Assembly: GCA_019096155.1 (NCBI GenBank)
Contig: JAHCVI010000001.1
Span: 13,107,243 to 13,171,242, forward strand
Origin: Staphylotrichum longicolle
Lineage: Eukaryota; Ascomycota; Sordariomycetes; Sordariales; Chaetomiaceae
Reading direction: 5' to 3'
Length of the DNA: 64,000 nt
The notes under the pieces were generated by a model. The model saw only the letters and a program-made list of their open reading frames with translations, did no database searches and was not told the DNA's origin. Of this stretch, positions 1-10,245 are shown piece after piece. A program made the translations under genes and the position numbers. Positions within the stretch are counted from its first letter, which is position 1. Every line of letters begins with the position of its first letter.

Positions 1-395
1 ATCAATACAACATCTGAAAAATCCCCATTTCTTCTAAAGTCGGGAGAAAGCCTGAATCTATAATGAAATAAAGTGAAATTGAATCTAAAACTATTGTATC
101 CTTTTTTTCTTCCTTCTTCTTCCTTCTCTTCCTCTTCCTCTTCTTTTCTTTTCTTCTTCTCCTTTTCTTTTCCCTTCTTCTTCCTCTTCCTCTTCTTCTT
201 TCTCTTCCTCTTTTCTCTTTCCCCTTTCCCTTCCTTCTTTCCCTTTATACTTTTCTTCTTATCTTTTGTTTCCTTTTCTTTCGTCTTTAACTTTCATTTG
301 ACATTGTTTTAGATCAAGTAGATCTGGCTTATTCGAACTTGAAGGTATGATGACACCTCGAGTGTGTACGAATTTTTGTGGCCAGAAGATGCCAG
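1..395 (-). repeat. Repeat copy A (inverted) with pyrimidine-rich core
   Basis: Read on the minus strand, this stretch aligns with the copies at 6795-7260 and 13070-13345. Shared pieces include a segment around AAGCCAGATC/AAGCCAGAGC, a long purine tract (here TC-rich on the plus strand, 98-300), a segment around CAGGCTTTCT, and GAAATGGGGAT against GAAATGGAGAT in copy C. Most mismatches are C/T or G/A transitions, as expected after RIP-type mutation. The family is not identified. The pyrimidine tract gives a spurious Ser/Phe-rich frame at 73-312. The rest, up to 591, is the upstream region of the MDR gene; I see no other feature there. Confidence 0.6.
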
Positions 396-591
396 GGTGG
401 TCTATGTTGTGTGTACTGTATATGCATAAGAACTGCCGGCTGCTGACGAAGCACCATCTCCCCTCCCAGGCAAGTACCTTATTAAAGCGAGGCTGCCAGG
501 CACGACATTACTTGATTCTTCATGCGCTGCTTGTAATCATCACGCATCCCCCGGCAACCATCACACAAGAACAGTATCCCCCGAGTCCAAA

Positions 592-1521
592 ATGCATGTC
601 GCTCAAGTCACCAGTTGGGGTCAGCCGCCCGTCTACACGACAGCTCCTGACGCGCCCCCTGCGGGCCCCGGTCAGCTGCGACTGAAGGTGGTCGCGGCAG
701 CCGTCCACCGCCTTGTCCAAGGCCGCGCCACCGGAAAGCACTTTTCAGCGACGACGCTGCCGCTCGACCCGAGCTCCGACGGCGTCGGCCTCGACGAGGC
801 CACCGGCAACCTGTACTACATCTCCACCTTCGCGGCGCCCACTTTCGCCGACTACGCCGTCGTGGACCGCGCCCGCGCTATCCCCGTCCCGGAGGGCGCC
901 GATCCCATCACCGTCGCGGCGCTCTGCAACCCCGTCATGAGCAGCTGGATGGCGCTGCGCACCCGCACGTGGGACCTGCCCGCCGGCTTCAGCGTGCTGA
1001 TCATCGGCGCTACGGGGACCAGCGGGCGGGCGGCCGTGGCCGTGGCCCGGGCGTTTGGGGCGGGCAAGGTCATCGGCGTGGCGCGCAACGAGGCCGCGCT
1101 CAAGGGCATCGCGGGCCTGGACGGCTACGTCGCGCAGAAGGACCCGCCTGAGACGTCCGACTTTGCCAGCATTGGCCACGTCGACGTGGTCCTGGACTAC
1201 GTGTACGGCAAGGTGACGGCGGCGTTGTTGGCGGCGCTCAAGCCCGAGCGCCAGACTCAGTACGTGCAGATTGGGACGGTGGGCAGCGAGGAGACGATGG
1301 CGCTGCCCGCGCAGGTGCTACGGGCCAAGATGCTGCGGATGACGGGGTCGGCGCCGGGGAGCTGGACCACGGCGGAGCTCATGAAGGAGATGCCCGATAT
1401 CGTCAAGACGGCGGCTGAGATGGAGAGGCCGGCGGATGTGTTCACCAAGCCGCTGAGCGAGGTGGAGGCGCTTTGGGGGTCGGAAGACGCGAAGAGGAAG
1501 AGGATGGTGCTTATTCCGTGA
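592..1521 (+). CDS. Zinc-independent MDR-family alcohol dehydrogenase / quinone oxidoreductase
   Basis: Single-exon gene of 309 aa; the start has A at -3 (CAAAATG). The fold order is that of medium-chain dehydrogenase/reductases: a short N-terminal GroES-like part (about residues 1-120) and a Rossmann NAD(P)-binding part with the nucleotide-binding stretch LIIGATGTSGRAA at about 137-149. The zinc-ligand Cys/His pattern of classical alcohol dehydrogenases is absent, so a quinone-reductase/enoyl-reductase-type activity with NADPH is likely. No signal peptide is visible, so it is probably cytosolic. It converges tail-to-tail on the saponin-hydrolase-like gene, with about 200 bp between stop codons. 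The substrate is unknown. Membership in the neighbouring glycoside block is possible but rests on position only. Confidence 0.85.
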   Translation: MHVAQVTSWGQPPVYTTAPDAPPAGPGQLRLKVVAAAVHRLVQGRATGKHFSATTLPLDPSSDGVGLDEATGNLYYISTFAAPTFADYAVVDRARAIPVPEGADPITVAALCNPVMSSWMALRTRTWDLPAGFSVLIIGATGTSGRAAVAVARAFGAGKVIGVARNEAALKGIAGLDGYVAQKDPPETSDFASIGHVDVVLDYVYGKVTAALLAALKPERQTQYVQIGTVGSEETMALPAQVLRAKMLRMTGSAPGSWTTAELMKEMPDIVKTAAEMERPADVFTKPLSEVEALWGSEDAKRKRMVLIP

Positions 1522-1717
1522 AAGTGGAAGGTTTCCAAGTGTGGTTAGATCAACTTCAACACATACTCCGGCGCCACATAGTTCTCATGTTGTCTTTTGG
1601 CTCCTGACGTGAGGATACCCATCTATGTGCTCTACGAACGAGTGAACAATGGTATCCTGCAGTGAGAATCTCTCGCCCAAACAGCACAAAAAGACATCTT
1701 GTTCCACACATCAGCCA

Positions 1718-3595
1718 TCAGGTCCCATTCGCTGGCTGGTTGTACTCAACGCCATCAACAGTCGTCGTCAACGTCCCATTCGCGTTAAAGATGTTGGTCA
1801 CCGCGTTGATCTGCAGGTGGAAGTCCCCAGCACTCGTCCGTTTCGTCGCGTTAACCACACCAGTCTCTTTCAGATCCGAGTTCCAGTCGATGAGGTTGTC
1901 CCAGACATTAGGAAGCAAGATCTTGACCGATACTTGCTCATGGCCATTCAAGACATAGCCTGCCTGATCCGAGTAGTTGTTGTAGACAACAGCAACACCC
2001 CCGATACCACTGAACGTTGTCGGGTCCGCAGTCAGGGTGACGTTGGCAGTCCCGGATACACTCCCCCGGAGTATGTAGTCTCCAGCTGGCAATTTGTATT
2101 GCGATGGGACGGTGGCGCCTGGGGGGAACGGCACGGCCCAGGGGATGTATTCCGGAACCTTGAGAACCTTGGCCGGCTGCTTCGCCTTCCGACCGGTGAG
2201 ACGGGCGAGCATGACTCGGTAACTGCGGCCTCCCTGAGCAGACGAAACCGGGCACGGCAATGGATTCTCGCCTCCGCAGGCCGGAGAGACAACCAGCGCC
2301 TGCCAGTACGTGATCTTTGTCCCGTCGGGGGAGAAGGCGGGATCTGCTCTGCCATTCCAGTTGGGGTCGTTGACGCTGCCCGGGCTACCGTCGCCGCCCG
2401 CGTTGACCTGCTGGCCGTAGTAGTCACCACGATCTCCGTCACGGTCAATGAGAATAGGCTGGAAGAACCGGCGATCTCGGTTGTTGCGCGTCGATGATGC
2501 GACGGTGACGGCGACGATGTCAACCAGAGGGGGCACCCAGCGCATGGCTGCCATCCACATCTGGCGCTCAGAGACGCGTGTGTCCATGGTGACAAACCAT
2601 TGGTTGTCGTGGGAGAAGGCGATGGGATCGGCGTAGTCGGGGTGGCTGGTGAGACGCCGCACCGCCCCGGTCACGACGTGAACGGCAAAGAGGTCGATGT
2701 TGCTGGACTCCCAAGAGGGCCCAATGTACAGGATCTCGTCGCCGGCACCGCTGAACCCCCGAAGCTCGCCCACCATGATGGCGTCGCGGTTGATGTGCAG
2801 CTCGCCGCCCGAAGCACTGATGGGTGCCTTGCCGCTTCCGTCGACGAGTACGCTCACGTTGACAAGGTCATAGCGAGGGGCGAGGGGAAGTCCTACAGTC
2901 GGGTTCGGATTGAACTGAAGGCGTCCAAAATAGGCAAACTGGCCGCCGTAGTTGGTGAAGGAGCTCCAACCCATGTGCACGTCGTCCGGATGAAGACGCA
3001 TCTCACGGGGAACACCACCTGCCCCAGATCCATCCGCGGTTGTTGGCCAGTGAATCGGGTAGATGGAGGTTCGGTTCGGGGTGCAGCGGTCGCTGGTCAG
3101 GTCAACGCCACCACAGTCGAGAATGTTGTGGCCCCAGAGAGCCTTCGTCCCGCTTCGAAACACGTGGGGATAGTCTCGTACGGCGTCGAGCGAGATGGCA
3201 TTCTGCGCAGGGACGCCGCAACTCAGGCACTTCCACGGATCACCGTTGGAGAACTTGGCGCCGTCCGCCTTGATGAGAATCAGGTGCGAGCCCGTGTAGA
3301 TGCTCGCCGGGTCGGGGGCTGCTGGGGCACCGACGAACTCGACGTTGGCAATGACATGCTTCCCGTCAGGTGTGAAATCGCCAGCCTGGAAGTTGCCGAC
3401 GCTGATGCCGATGCAACCGGTGCGTCGGGGGTTGATCGTGGCCGTACAAGCTCCCTCGTCGCTGCTCGGTGCAACTGGAGGCAATGGAAGCTCAACCACA
3501 TTGATTGCCTCTGGCTTAGGGGGTCGAGGTTGTACCGCATTGAGACCGAAGGCCGCGGTGCCGAAGGCCAGAAGAGTGCAAAACCGGTAGGCCAT
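1718..3595 (-). CDS. Secreted beta-propeller protein, candidate saponin hydrolase
   Basis: Single-exon gene of 625 aa. The N-terminus is a signal peptide (hydrophobic FCTLLAFGTAAFGL, cleavage near residue 18-20) followed by a Pro-rich stretch. The mature part is WD40-like/TolB (PD40)-type, with recurring blocks such as FTPDGKHV, FSHDNQWF and FSPDGTKITYW, and conserved Cys pairs (CLSCG, CGGEN). Length, the TGCIG segment near the N-terminus and HPDDVHMGW fit my recollection of fungal saponin hydrolases, which remove the sugar chain from soyasaponin at the glucuronic acid. That assignment is by resemblance, without a search; a generic secreted PD40 protein is the alternative. It is divergent from the sugar permease at 4484, sharing an 890-bp upstream region, and has a TATA-like element about 75-90 bp before the start. 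Confidence 0.7.
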   Translation of the reverse strand: MAYRFCTLLAFGTAAFGLNAVQPRPPKPEAINVVELPLPPVAPSSDEGACTATINPRRTGCIGISVGNFQAGDFTPDGKHVIANVEFVGAPAAPDPASIYTGSHLILIKADGAKFSNGDPWKCLSCGVPAQNAISLDAVRDYPHVFRSGTKALWGHNILDCGGVDLTSDRCTPNRTSIYPIHWPTTADGSGAGGVPREMRLHPDDVHMGWSSFTNYGGQFAYFGRLQFNPNPTVGLPLAPRYDLVNVSVLVDGSGKAPISASGGELHINRDAIMVGELRGFSGAGDEILYIGPSWESSNIDLFAVHVVTGAVRRLTSHPDYADPIAFSHDNQWFVTMDTRVSERQMWMAAMRWVPPLVDIVAVTVASSTRNNRDRRFFQPILIDRDGDRGDYYGQQVNAGGDGSPGSVNDPNWNGRADPAFSPDGTKITYWQALVVSPACGGENPLPCPVSSAQGGRSYRVMLARLTGRKAKQPAKVLKVPEYIPWAVPFPPGATVPSQYKLPAGDYILRGSVSGTANVTLTADPTTFSGIGGVAVVYNNYSDQAGYVLNGHEQVSVKILLPNVWDNLIDWNSDLKETGVVNATKRTSAGDFHLQINAVTNIFNANGTLTTTVDGVEYNQPANGT

Positions 3596-4483
3596 CTTTG
3601 ACGGACAAGGTGAGCGAGCTCCTGCTGGTTGGGGACTTTTGAAAAGAGACGCGCAGAGGGGCGAGGCATATTTATGTTTATACTTTGATGTTGCGATGAT
3701 GTGCGCGTATGTGCAGTCCTTGCTGCCCTCTTCGAGCTCTCAGTTACATCGATGCCAACTTTGGTCGTCCATCACCACGTCACCCCAACAGCCAATACGC
3801 GTATTCGCGTAGTCTTCCCCCGAGTCCATCCTTTCCCCCCCTCGCTGTTGTCGATGCCTCGCGGTGCCTCGGTTGCAGCTCTCTCAGTGCGGTGATGGGT
3901 GTTCCCGTGTCATCAACACAGAAACGAAGCAATTACCCCGGATTTTCCTCTCCCTCTCGCGGGGAGACGACAAGGGCGTGATCTGGGGTGCATGGCCAGA
4001 GGCACGTGTGGGATGCGGGATCATACGGGGTCGTCCCTGGCGAGGGGGATTCAGGGGGTCCCCCCTGTCGCGCTGGACGTCGGAAAACCCGTCGGAAAAT
4101 GCCTCCACAAAGCTCCACAGAGGCGAGAAGGAAAAGCGCCAGCTTCTAAACTCCAAAATTCGGGCCAGTCCCACTTCCCCGCAACTTCGGGGGGGGCAAC
4201 TAGTGATTTACTTGCTCTATCACCATGGCCTTGCTCGCAACATCCATGACCCAGCCTGGTCAGCCGCTCCGGGTTGCTTTGCCCCGATCGCAACAGCTCG
4301 TGGCGAGCCTGGGCGCGACTTCCTGTGGTTTGACACATCTCATAAAAGAGACAGTTCGTCCGAGATCAAGCTCAGTGCTGCGTTGGGAAGGCCATCTTTC
4401 AAACCCCGGCCGACAGACATCTTGCCCTTCAGCCTTCCCTTAAAGTTGCTTATCAATACCAACAACTTGGTTCCAAACCCGCC
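3596..4483. promoter_or_regulatory. Divergent upstream region of propeller protein and sugar permease
   Basis: No gene seen. For the minus-strand gene, a TATA-like string (TATAAACATAAATATG on the minus strand) lies at 3667-3682. For the permease, CATAAAAG at about 4339-4346 could act as a TATA box about 140 bp before its ATG. Two GTCGGAAAAC/T decamers lie at 4079-4088 and 4091-4100, and a G run at 4189-4196. Open frames here (for example 3864-4568) lack coding character and run into the permease start. Confidence 0.45.
4079..4100 (+). repeat. Two GTCGGAAAAC/T decamers
   Basis: GTCGGAAAAC at 4079 and GTCGGAAAAT at 4091; the same decamer occurs three times in opposite orientation at 7561-7594, on the other side of the permease gene. 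Confidence 0.5.
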
Positions 4484-6372
4484 ATGGGGCTCGAAGAAAC
4501 CACCAGCCAGGCGAAGTCGCGGACCGAGCAGGTGGACTGGGTTGAGGACAACGCGGGCGGCGAGATGACCCCTAAAGATGTTGCTATGGACGCGGCCATG
4601 AAGGGGCAGGCCACCACCGGTTATGAGACCCTGACACCATGGGAGACCATCAAGACGTTCAAAGTCAGCACCATTATGTGCTTCCTGGCCGCCTTCAGCG
4701 CAGCGACAGATGGGTATCAAATCGGGTAAGTCTTGCAGCCACTATCCTTTTGAGGCCAAATCGGTTTTCCCGTTGGGAATAGCAAGCTGAGGAAGACATA
4801 AACAGCATGAACTCGGGCATTGTTGCCAACAAGGGCTTCATTCACCAGTTCGCCACGCAATCGACCGCCGATGGCAGCATGGTGCTCGCGTCGCCTGTCC
4901 TCGCCGGTTGGAGCTCCATCCAGTCTGTCGGCCAGATCATCGGCATGATCTCCCTCTCGTTCGTCTCGAGCCGCTTCGGCCGCAAGGTGGCAATGTACAC
5001 ATACTGGCTGGTTCTGGCAACGAGCATCATCGCTGAGAGTTTGGCCCGGTCGTGGCCGGTCTGGCTCGTGGCCAAGCTGCTCGCTGGCATCGGCGTCGGC
5101 TGCATGCAGTCCACGCTCCCGACGTACATCTCCGAGGTGGCGCCCGTGCGCATCCGCGGCGGCCTCCTGATGCTCTACAGCCTGTGGTGGACCGTGGGCA
5201 CCTTCTTCGCCTACATCGCCATGCAGACCATGAACAAGCAGCACCCCAACGTCTACCTCACGCCCATCTACACGCAATGGGCCCAAATCGGCCTCATGAT
5301 CATCATCTACGTCTTCCTCCCGGAGTCGCCCCCTTGGTGCGTATCCCGCGGCGACACCGCGCGGGCCAAGAAGGAACTGCTGCGGCTCAACAGGGGAGTC
5401 GAGGGGTACGACGTGGACCGCCAGCTCGAGGTGCTGGTCCTGGCCGACGAGCACGCGCGCGCCGTGGCGGCCGAGCAGAAGCGAGAGCACTGGTACGCCA
5501 TCTTCCGCGGCGTGGACGGCCTGCGGACTGTGGTCGCGCTGTGGACGAACCTGTCGCAGCAGTTCATCGGCCTCACGTTGTTCAGCACGTTTGGCACCTA
5601 CTTTTTCCAGCAGGCCGGGCTACCGGATCCGTTCCTGATCAAGTGCATCACGTCGTCCATCAACATCGCCACCATCATTGTCGTGGTCCTGATTGCTGAT
5701 CAGGTTGGGCGGAGATGGATTGCGTGCTGCGGGACAACCGTCATGTGGGTGTCGTGTGTGGTCATTGGCATCCTGGGCGTGGCTACTCACACTAATGCCA
5801 CCAACTACGTCCTCGTTCTCTTTGCCTGCTTCTGGAGTAAGTGCCCTTTTGGTACCCAACTCGTTGCGAGAGCGACAACAGCATGCTGACGATAAACACT
5901 TTGTGTCTGACAGATATGGGCATGACGGCCATGGGTGCGGCAGGATGGGGCTTCATCGGCGAGATCTCGTCCCAGCGACTCCGGCCGTACACGGCGGGAT
6001 TCGGCGCGGCAAGCACCTGTATCATTGGCGTCGCCATGGGACAGCTGACGCCATACATGGTCAACGCGGCTCAGTGGAACTGGGGCCTGAAGACGGGGTG
6101 GTTCTACGCGGGCGTCGGTCTGCCATTCGTGGTCGGCATGTGGCTGCTCATTCCCGAGACTGCGCGGTACGTTCAGCCCTTCGCTCCGCTGCTTAACGGT
6201 TACTTTTGCCAACAGAAGAGAAACTGACCAAAACGTTGTTCTCGAATCTAGCCGTTCGGCTGCTGAACTTGACGAGTTGTTTGAGCGCAAGATCAAGCCC
6301 TGGCGGTTCCACAAGACTGAGACGGCAACCCAGCGCCTCGTCAAACAGAATGCGGTCCAGGACAAGGAGTGA
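4484..6372 (+). CDS. MFS sugar porter, alpha-glucoside permease type
   Basis: Four exons: 4484-4725, 4806-5836, 5914-6166 and 6252-6372, giving 548 aa; all introns are GT-AG. This is a 12-helix sugar porter of the fungal alpha-glucoside/maltose permease type. The first helix region reads DGYQIG then MNSGIVANKGF across intron 1. The loop 2-3 signature RFGRK, PESPPWC after helix 6, DQVGRR and PETAR also match the family. The C-terminus ends in the family tail ELDELFERKIKPWRF. It imports a sugar or small oligosaccharide with protons at the plasma membrane. Placed between a secreted propeller hydrolase and intracellular GH1/GH78 enzymes, it is a good candidate to bring in the released glycan; the true substrate is unknown. 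Confidence 0.92.
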
Positions 6373-6794
6373 GGGAACTTCAACCTGTAAGCGAATATGA
6401 GGTTTAAGGTCAAAACTGTATGCTGGATCTGGGGCACAGAACGACTCGAGGCGGGGGTGTAGTTGTCATTGAGCCTGATAGTTAAGGTAATGCTGTTGAT
6501 ATCATGCGTTGTTATTGCACCTGGATAGCTCCCGGAGAACAATCAACTTGGCTTATCTGAATTCTCCACCCACCAACGTCTTTCTTTCTTTCTTCAAAAC
6601 GAAAAAAAGGTCATTCATTCAATCATTCAGGTTCAAAGAATCTATTGTCAGGCACGGCTTTGTCCCATGACTCCAAGTCGAGAGTGCTTTAGACTTTGGG
6701 GTTGACGTGTACTCTTTCCGAGCTTTACACACTTGGCAAGACTTGGGATGAGCCAGGTGCTGTTGTGAGTCTGGAGAACTTTCTTTGGCTGGCA
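6373..6794. other. Intergenic, no gene seen
   Basis: Downstream region of the permease. Only short frames without family resemblance are present. Confidence 0.5.
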
Positions 6795-7260
6795 CCCCAT
6801 GGCCAAAAAACCCCGTATACCTAAACGGAACTTGAGACGTCATGATGCCTTTAGGTTCTGATAAGCCAGAGCTTATTTCGAAATGATACTAAATAAAAGT
6901 CATCAAAAGAAAAAAAAATATAGAAGATGAGAAAAGAGGAGAAAAGAGGAAATAGAGAATGAGTAAGGAAAGGGAAGAGAGAAAAGAAGGGAAGGAAAAA
7001 AGAAATAGGAAAAAGAGGGAGGAAAAAGAGGAAGAAAAAAGAGAAAGGAAAAAGAGGAAAGAGAAAGAGAAGAAGAAAGAAAAAGAAGAAAGAGAAAAGA
7101 AAGGGGAAGGAGGAAGAGAAAGAGAAGAAGAAAGAGGAAGAAAAAGAGGAAGAAAAGGATCTAATGATCTTATTCAGGCTTTCTTTGTAATAGAGATATC
7201 ACAATAGTTTTAATGACTTTGGTGGACGCCTTTTTCTGTGCAGAAGGAGGCTGAGAAGGT
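6795..7260 (+). repeat. Repeat copy B with purine-rich core
   Basis: Second copy of the diverged repeat. The left flank carries ATAAGCCAGAGCTTAT, the core 6910-7157 is an almost pure A/G tract, and the right flank carries ATTCAGGCTTTCT and GACGCCTTTTTCTG. Copy A is in opposite orientation; copy C at 13070-13345 is in the same orientation. The minus strand of the right flank keeps faint coding likeness with copy C (GVH preceded by K, IKTIV against KTIV), suggesting the remnant 3' end of a coding element. The frame at 6959-7207 is only the purine tract. Confidence 0.6.
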
Positions 7261-8048
7261 TGCTTTTCACGATGGAGTCAACGTCGCTGAAGCAGACGAG
7301 CCACATGTTCAGGGGTTAGGGGTTGGGGGAATCCTTCGAACCCAGACTCCGCTGGAAGCCGAATACGCGGATACTTCCATTCTTAGCGTTCCAGCCGTGT
7401 GGGAAGCCCGACTGCCGAACTCTAATACGGGAGGTGTCTGTCCCTGGATCCTGAGTGAGTGCGGGGAAAGCGCACTCCGCTCCAGAACCTTGGAATCCAC
7501 AACGCTCATCAACACCCCTGAGCCCTGGTCCTCTTTGCGCGCCCACCGGTTTCACGACTAGTTTTCCGACAGGTTTTCCGACAAGTTTTCCGACGGTCAC
7601 TCGCACCACCATCAGCGTACCCCCTTTCCTCAGTGAGGGAGTTTATTGATCACGAGAGCAATACAAACTGCCAGCCTCCGGGTTAAAGCAGACCGAGGGG
7701 GGTGTCTGTTGCGCATGTCGGATTTCCTAGACACCACGGGAGTGTAATTCGGTAACACAGGGAGTGACAATTCTCCCGTAGTTGGGACAAGACCCTTGAG
7801 CCGCATGCAGCAGGTAACATTGCGCCGATCAGAGATCCGATCTGGCTCGTGGGTGTCAAAGAACAACATGCCGAAAGCCTCGGTGTGCGATGGCGAGGTA
7901 ATGCTGGGGTCTGGCCTGACACAACACGCGGGACATCAAGATGGTTTAAAAATTGCATGAACTTTTGAGCGCTGGGTCATCTGCCAGGCATTGTTCCATT
8001 GTGTTCAATGTGTCTATCTGATCTCCTTGTATCCCACGTTCACCATAG
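7261..8048. other. Intergenic with three 12-bp repeats, no gene seen
   Basis: No credible gene. Three copies of GTTTTCCGAC at 7561-7570, 7573-7582 and 7585-7594 (12-bp period) are the reverse complement of the decamer found twice at 4079-4100. Confidence 0.5.
7561..7594 (-). repeat. Three GTCGGAAAAC decamers, 12-bp period
   Basis: Plus strand reads GTTTTCCGAC three times with AG/AA spacers; inverted relative to 4079-4100. Confidence 0.6.
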
Positions 8049-9633
8049 CTAGCACACATCTCTCCTCGAAGAAGCTTTCCTACGGCTCTTGAACGTGTCC
8101 CTCAAGTAATACGCCGAGCCTTTAGGCGTTCGCTTCAACGTCGTAAAGTCCACATGCACAATTCCGTAGCGGGGTCCATAACCAGCGGACCACTCTGTGT
8201 GTGTGTTAGCAATGCCGTGGAAAGGAAGGGCATCGACTGCGAGAGCACGCACCGTAGTTGTCCATCAAGCTCCACGCATAATACCCCTTGACCACGACGC
8301 CGTCTTCGTAAATGGCCCGAGATATCGCGTCTAGGTACAAGCCAAAGTACCGCTGCCGGAACTTGTCGTCCACCGCCCGCGCCACATCCTCTTCCCCGCC
8401 GTACGGGCATCCGTTCTCTGTGACAATGATGGGGACGTGGTAGCGCTTCCAGACCCAGTTCAGCAACTTCCGGAAACCTTCAGGCGCCACACGAAGCCAG
8501 CCCAATCCGGACACCGGGCCGATCTCCTTGCCTTCGCTGTTGACGGACGACTCCTCGATGTTGCTTGTCCAGTCGTCGTCGGCCGGCGGATCGCTCAACT
8601 GCCGGGCGTACTTGGTCGAGTAGTGGTTCATGCCGTAAAAGGCGTTGATGGGCGCTGTCCGGCGGAGCAGCTCCCGCTCGTCGGGGGTGAACTCGGGCAG
8701 CCGCGGGCCAAGATACGACCGCATCTCGGCGGGGTAGTCGCTCCCGAGGAACACGGGATCCGCAAACCAGCCAATGTAGAAGACCATCCTCCGCTCCGCG
8801 GCGTCCTTGTCCGCCTGAAGAGAAGCGTTGTACGGCTCGTAAAAGTGACCGTTCAACACGATGGTGATCTCGCCCTCCTGGGACGCCTGGAATTCCCGAG
8901 CGTACATATCGACGACGGCGGCGTGTGAGAGGATGATGGTGTGGCCGACACGCCACGGCTCCGCCTTGGTATCTGTGCCGGCCTCACGGCAGTGTCCCGG
9001 CGCGAGCGTGCCGTTCAGATGGGCAAAGATGGAAATGATGTACGGTTCGTTGAACGTCACCCACTTCTTGACGCGGTCGCCGAACCGGGTGAAGCACAGC
9101 CGTGCGTAGTGCTCGAAGTCGGCGCGGAACTCGCCGGTGTCGAGGAGCGCTCCGTAGCGGTCATAGATCTCCTGTGGCGCATCCCAATGATAAAGGGTGA
9201 CGACTGGTTCGATGTTGCGAGCAACAAGACGATCGATCAGGTCGTTATAGAAGGCGATTCCTTTCTCGTTGACTGGATCGTCGCGCCCTCCGAGGGGTAT
9301 GATGCGGGACCATGCAATGGAAAACCGGTAGACATCGACGTCAAGGGAAGCCATCAGCTCCACGTCCTCGGGCATGCGGTTGTAATGGTCGCAGCTGACG
9401 TCTGCATTCTCGCCGTTTGTGCGGGAGGGTTCGAGATGAGAATAGGTGTCCCAGATGGATTTTCCTTTGCCGTCCTGAGACGCGCCGCCTTCGATCTGGT
9501 AGGCTGCAGTGGCGGTGCCCCAAGCAAAGTTGGCCGGGAGTGGAAACTCTTGCACGGTCAGATCGTGGCCTGTCGAGGAATCATAGCTCACCACGACATC
9601 GGCAGCCGAGAACATGGACGCTTCCTGAGACAT
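8049..9633 (-). CDS. GH1 beta-glucosidase, intracellular
   Basis: Two exons, 9633-8253 and 8194-8049, separated by a 58-bp intron; 508 aa. Family 1 glycoside hydrolase: N-terminal FPLPANFAWGTATAAYQIEG, acid/base Glu196 in TFNEP, nucleophile Glu406 in VTENG, and the GYYAWSLMDNYEW end signature rebuilt across the intron. There is no signal peptide, so it should act in the cytosol on imported beta-glucosides or beta-galactosides. ATGs at codons 1 and 7 are both possible starts; the first is used here. It is divergent from the GH78 gene (612 bp between starts), so the pair probably shares regulation. Intact, with normal length for the family. Confidence 0.95.
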
Positions 9634-10245
9634 GGTGGGCCAAGCGAAGAGTGAAGGCTAGGGGTTGTCACTCGGGAGGAACTGGAAAGATGTACTCGAG
9701 AAGAGCACTCAGAGGAGGTCGAAGGGTTATCTAAACGGGTGGGGGGGGGGGGGGGGGGGTGGGGGGGGTGTATAGCTTCTCATCAATTCGGTTCTGCTTT
9801 GACACGCTCCGTACCTTGACACCACTGCGGCCCCGGCCCCAGGGTCCCCTCAACAGGGGTTGGGGTGGATGGACAGGCGCTAATCAGGTGCTAGGAGCAC
9901 CCCAGCACCATGCGCTTTGTACACTAACAGCCCCATAAACCCACAGTTCTCTTGGGGCATCAATGGGTCACACTCGCTGCGGGACCCAGAATACGGCACT
10001 CGGCAGAATTCATGGCGAAGGGAGCGCCGAGCTCGGGTCAAACCACATTATTCACACGTGCTGGCATCACAGGAAAAACGAAAGTTCGAAAGTTCTCTTT
10101 GCAACTTCTCTGTTTACACTTTCAAATTTCATTGACAAAAAACCATCAACATTTTTTCTGTCCAACCCCTGAGTCCAGCCCCTGAGCGCCTCGACCACAT
10201 CAGCGACTCCCACTTCACTCCCACTTCACGGCTAGTCTTCAAACG
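9634..10245. promoter_or_regulatory. Divergent GH1/GH78 promoter with long G run
   Basis: Shared upstream region of two intracellular glycosidase genes. It contains G19 at 9741-9759, one T, then G8 at 9761-9768, a strong G-quadruplex candidate on the plus strand. GC-rich CGGCCCCGGCCCC lies near 9827-9839. No TATA box stands out. Confidence 0.5.
9741..9768 (+). repeat. Poly-G tract G19-T-G8
   Basis: Uninterrupted G19 then T and G8, about 110 bp before the GH1 start and 480 bp before the GH78 start. The exact length is likely to vary or be misread. Confidence 0.8.

Noticed and set aside
73..312. Ser/Phe-rich frame and its mirror at 6959-7207
   Set aside because: Both are translations of simple TC or GA tracts in repeat copies.
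2600..3601. Plus-strand frame of 333 codons
   Set aside because: Antisense to the secreted propeller protein, which has a signal peptide and repeats.
7320..7350. B-box-like GGTTCGAAGG on the minus strand as a tRNA gene
   Set aside because: The flanking bases do not form a T-arm stem and no acceptor stem or A box is present. No tRNA was found in the window.
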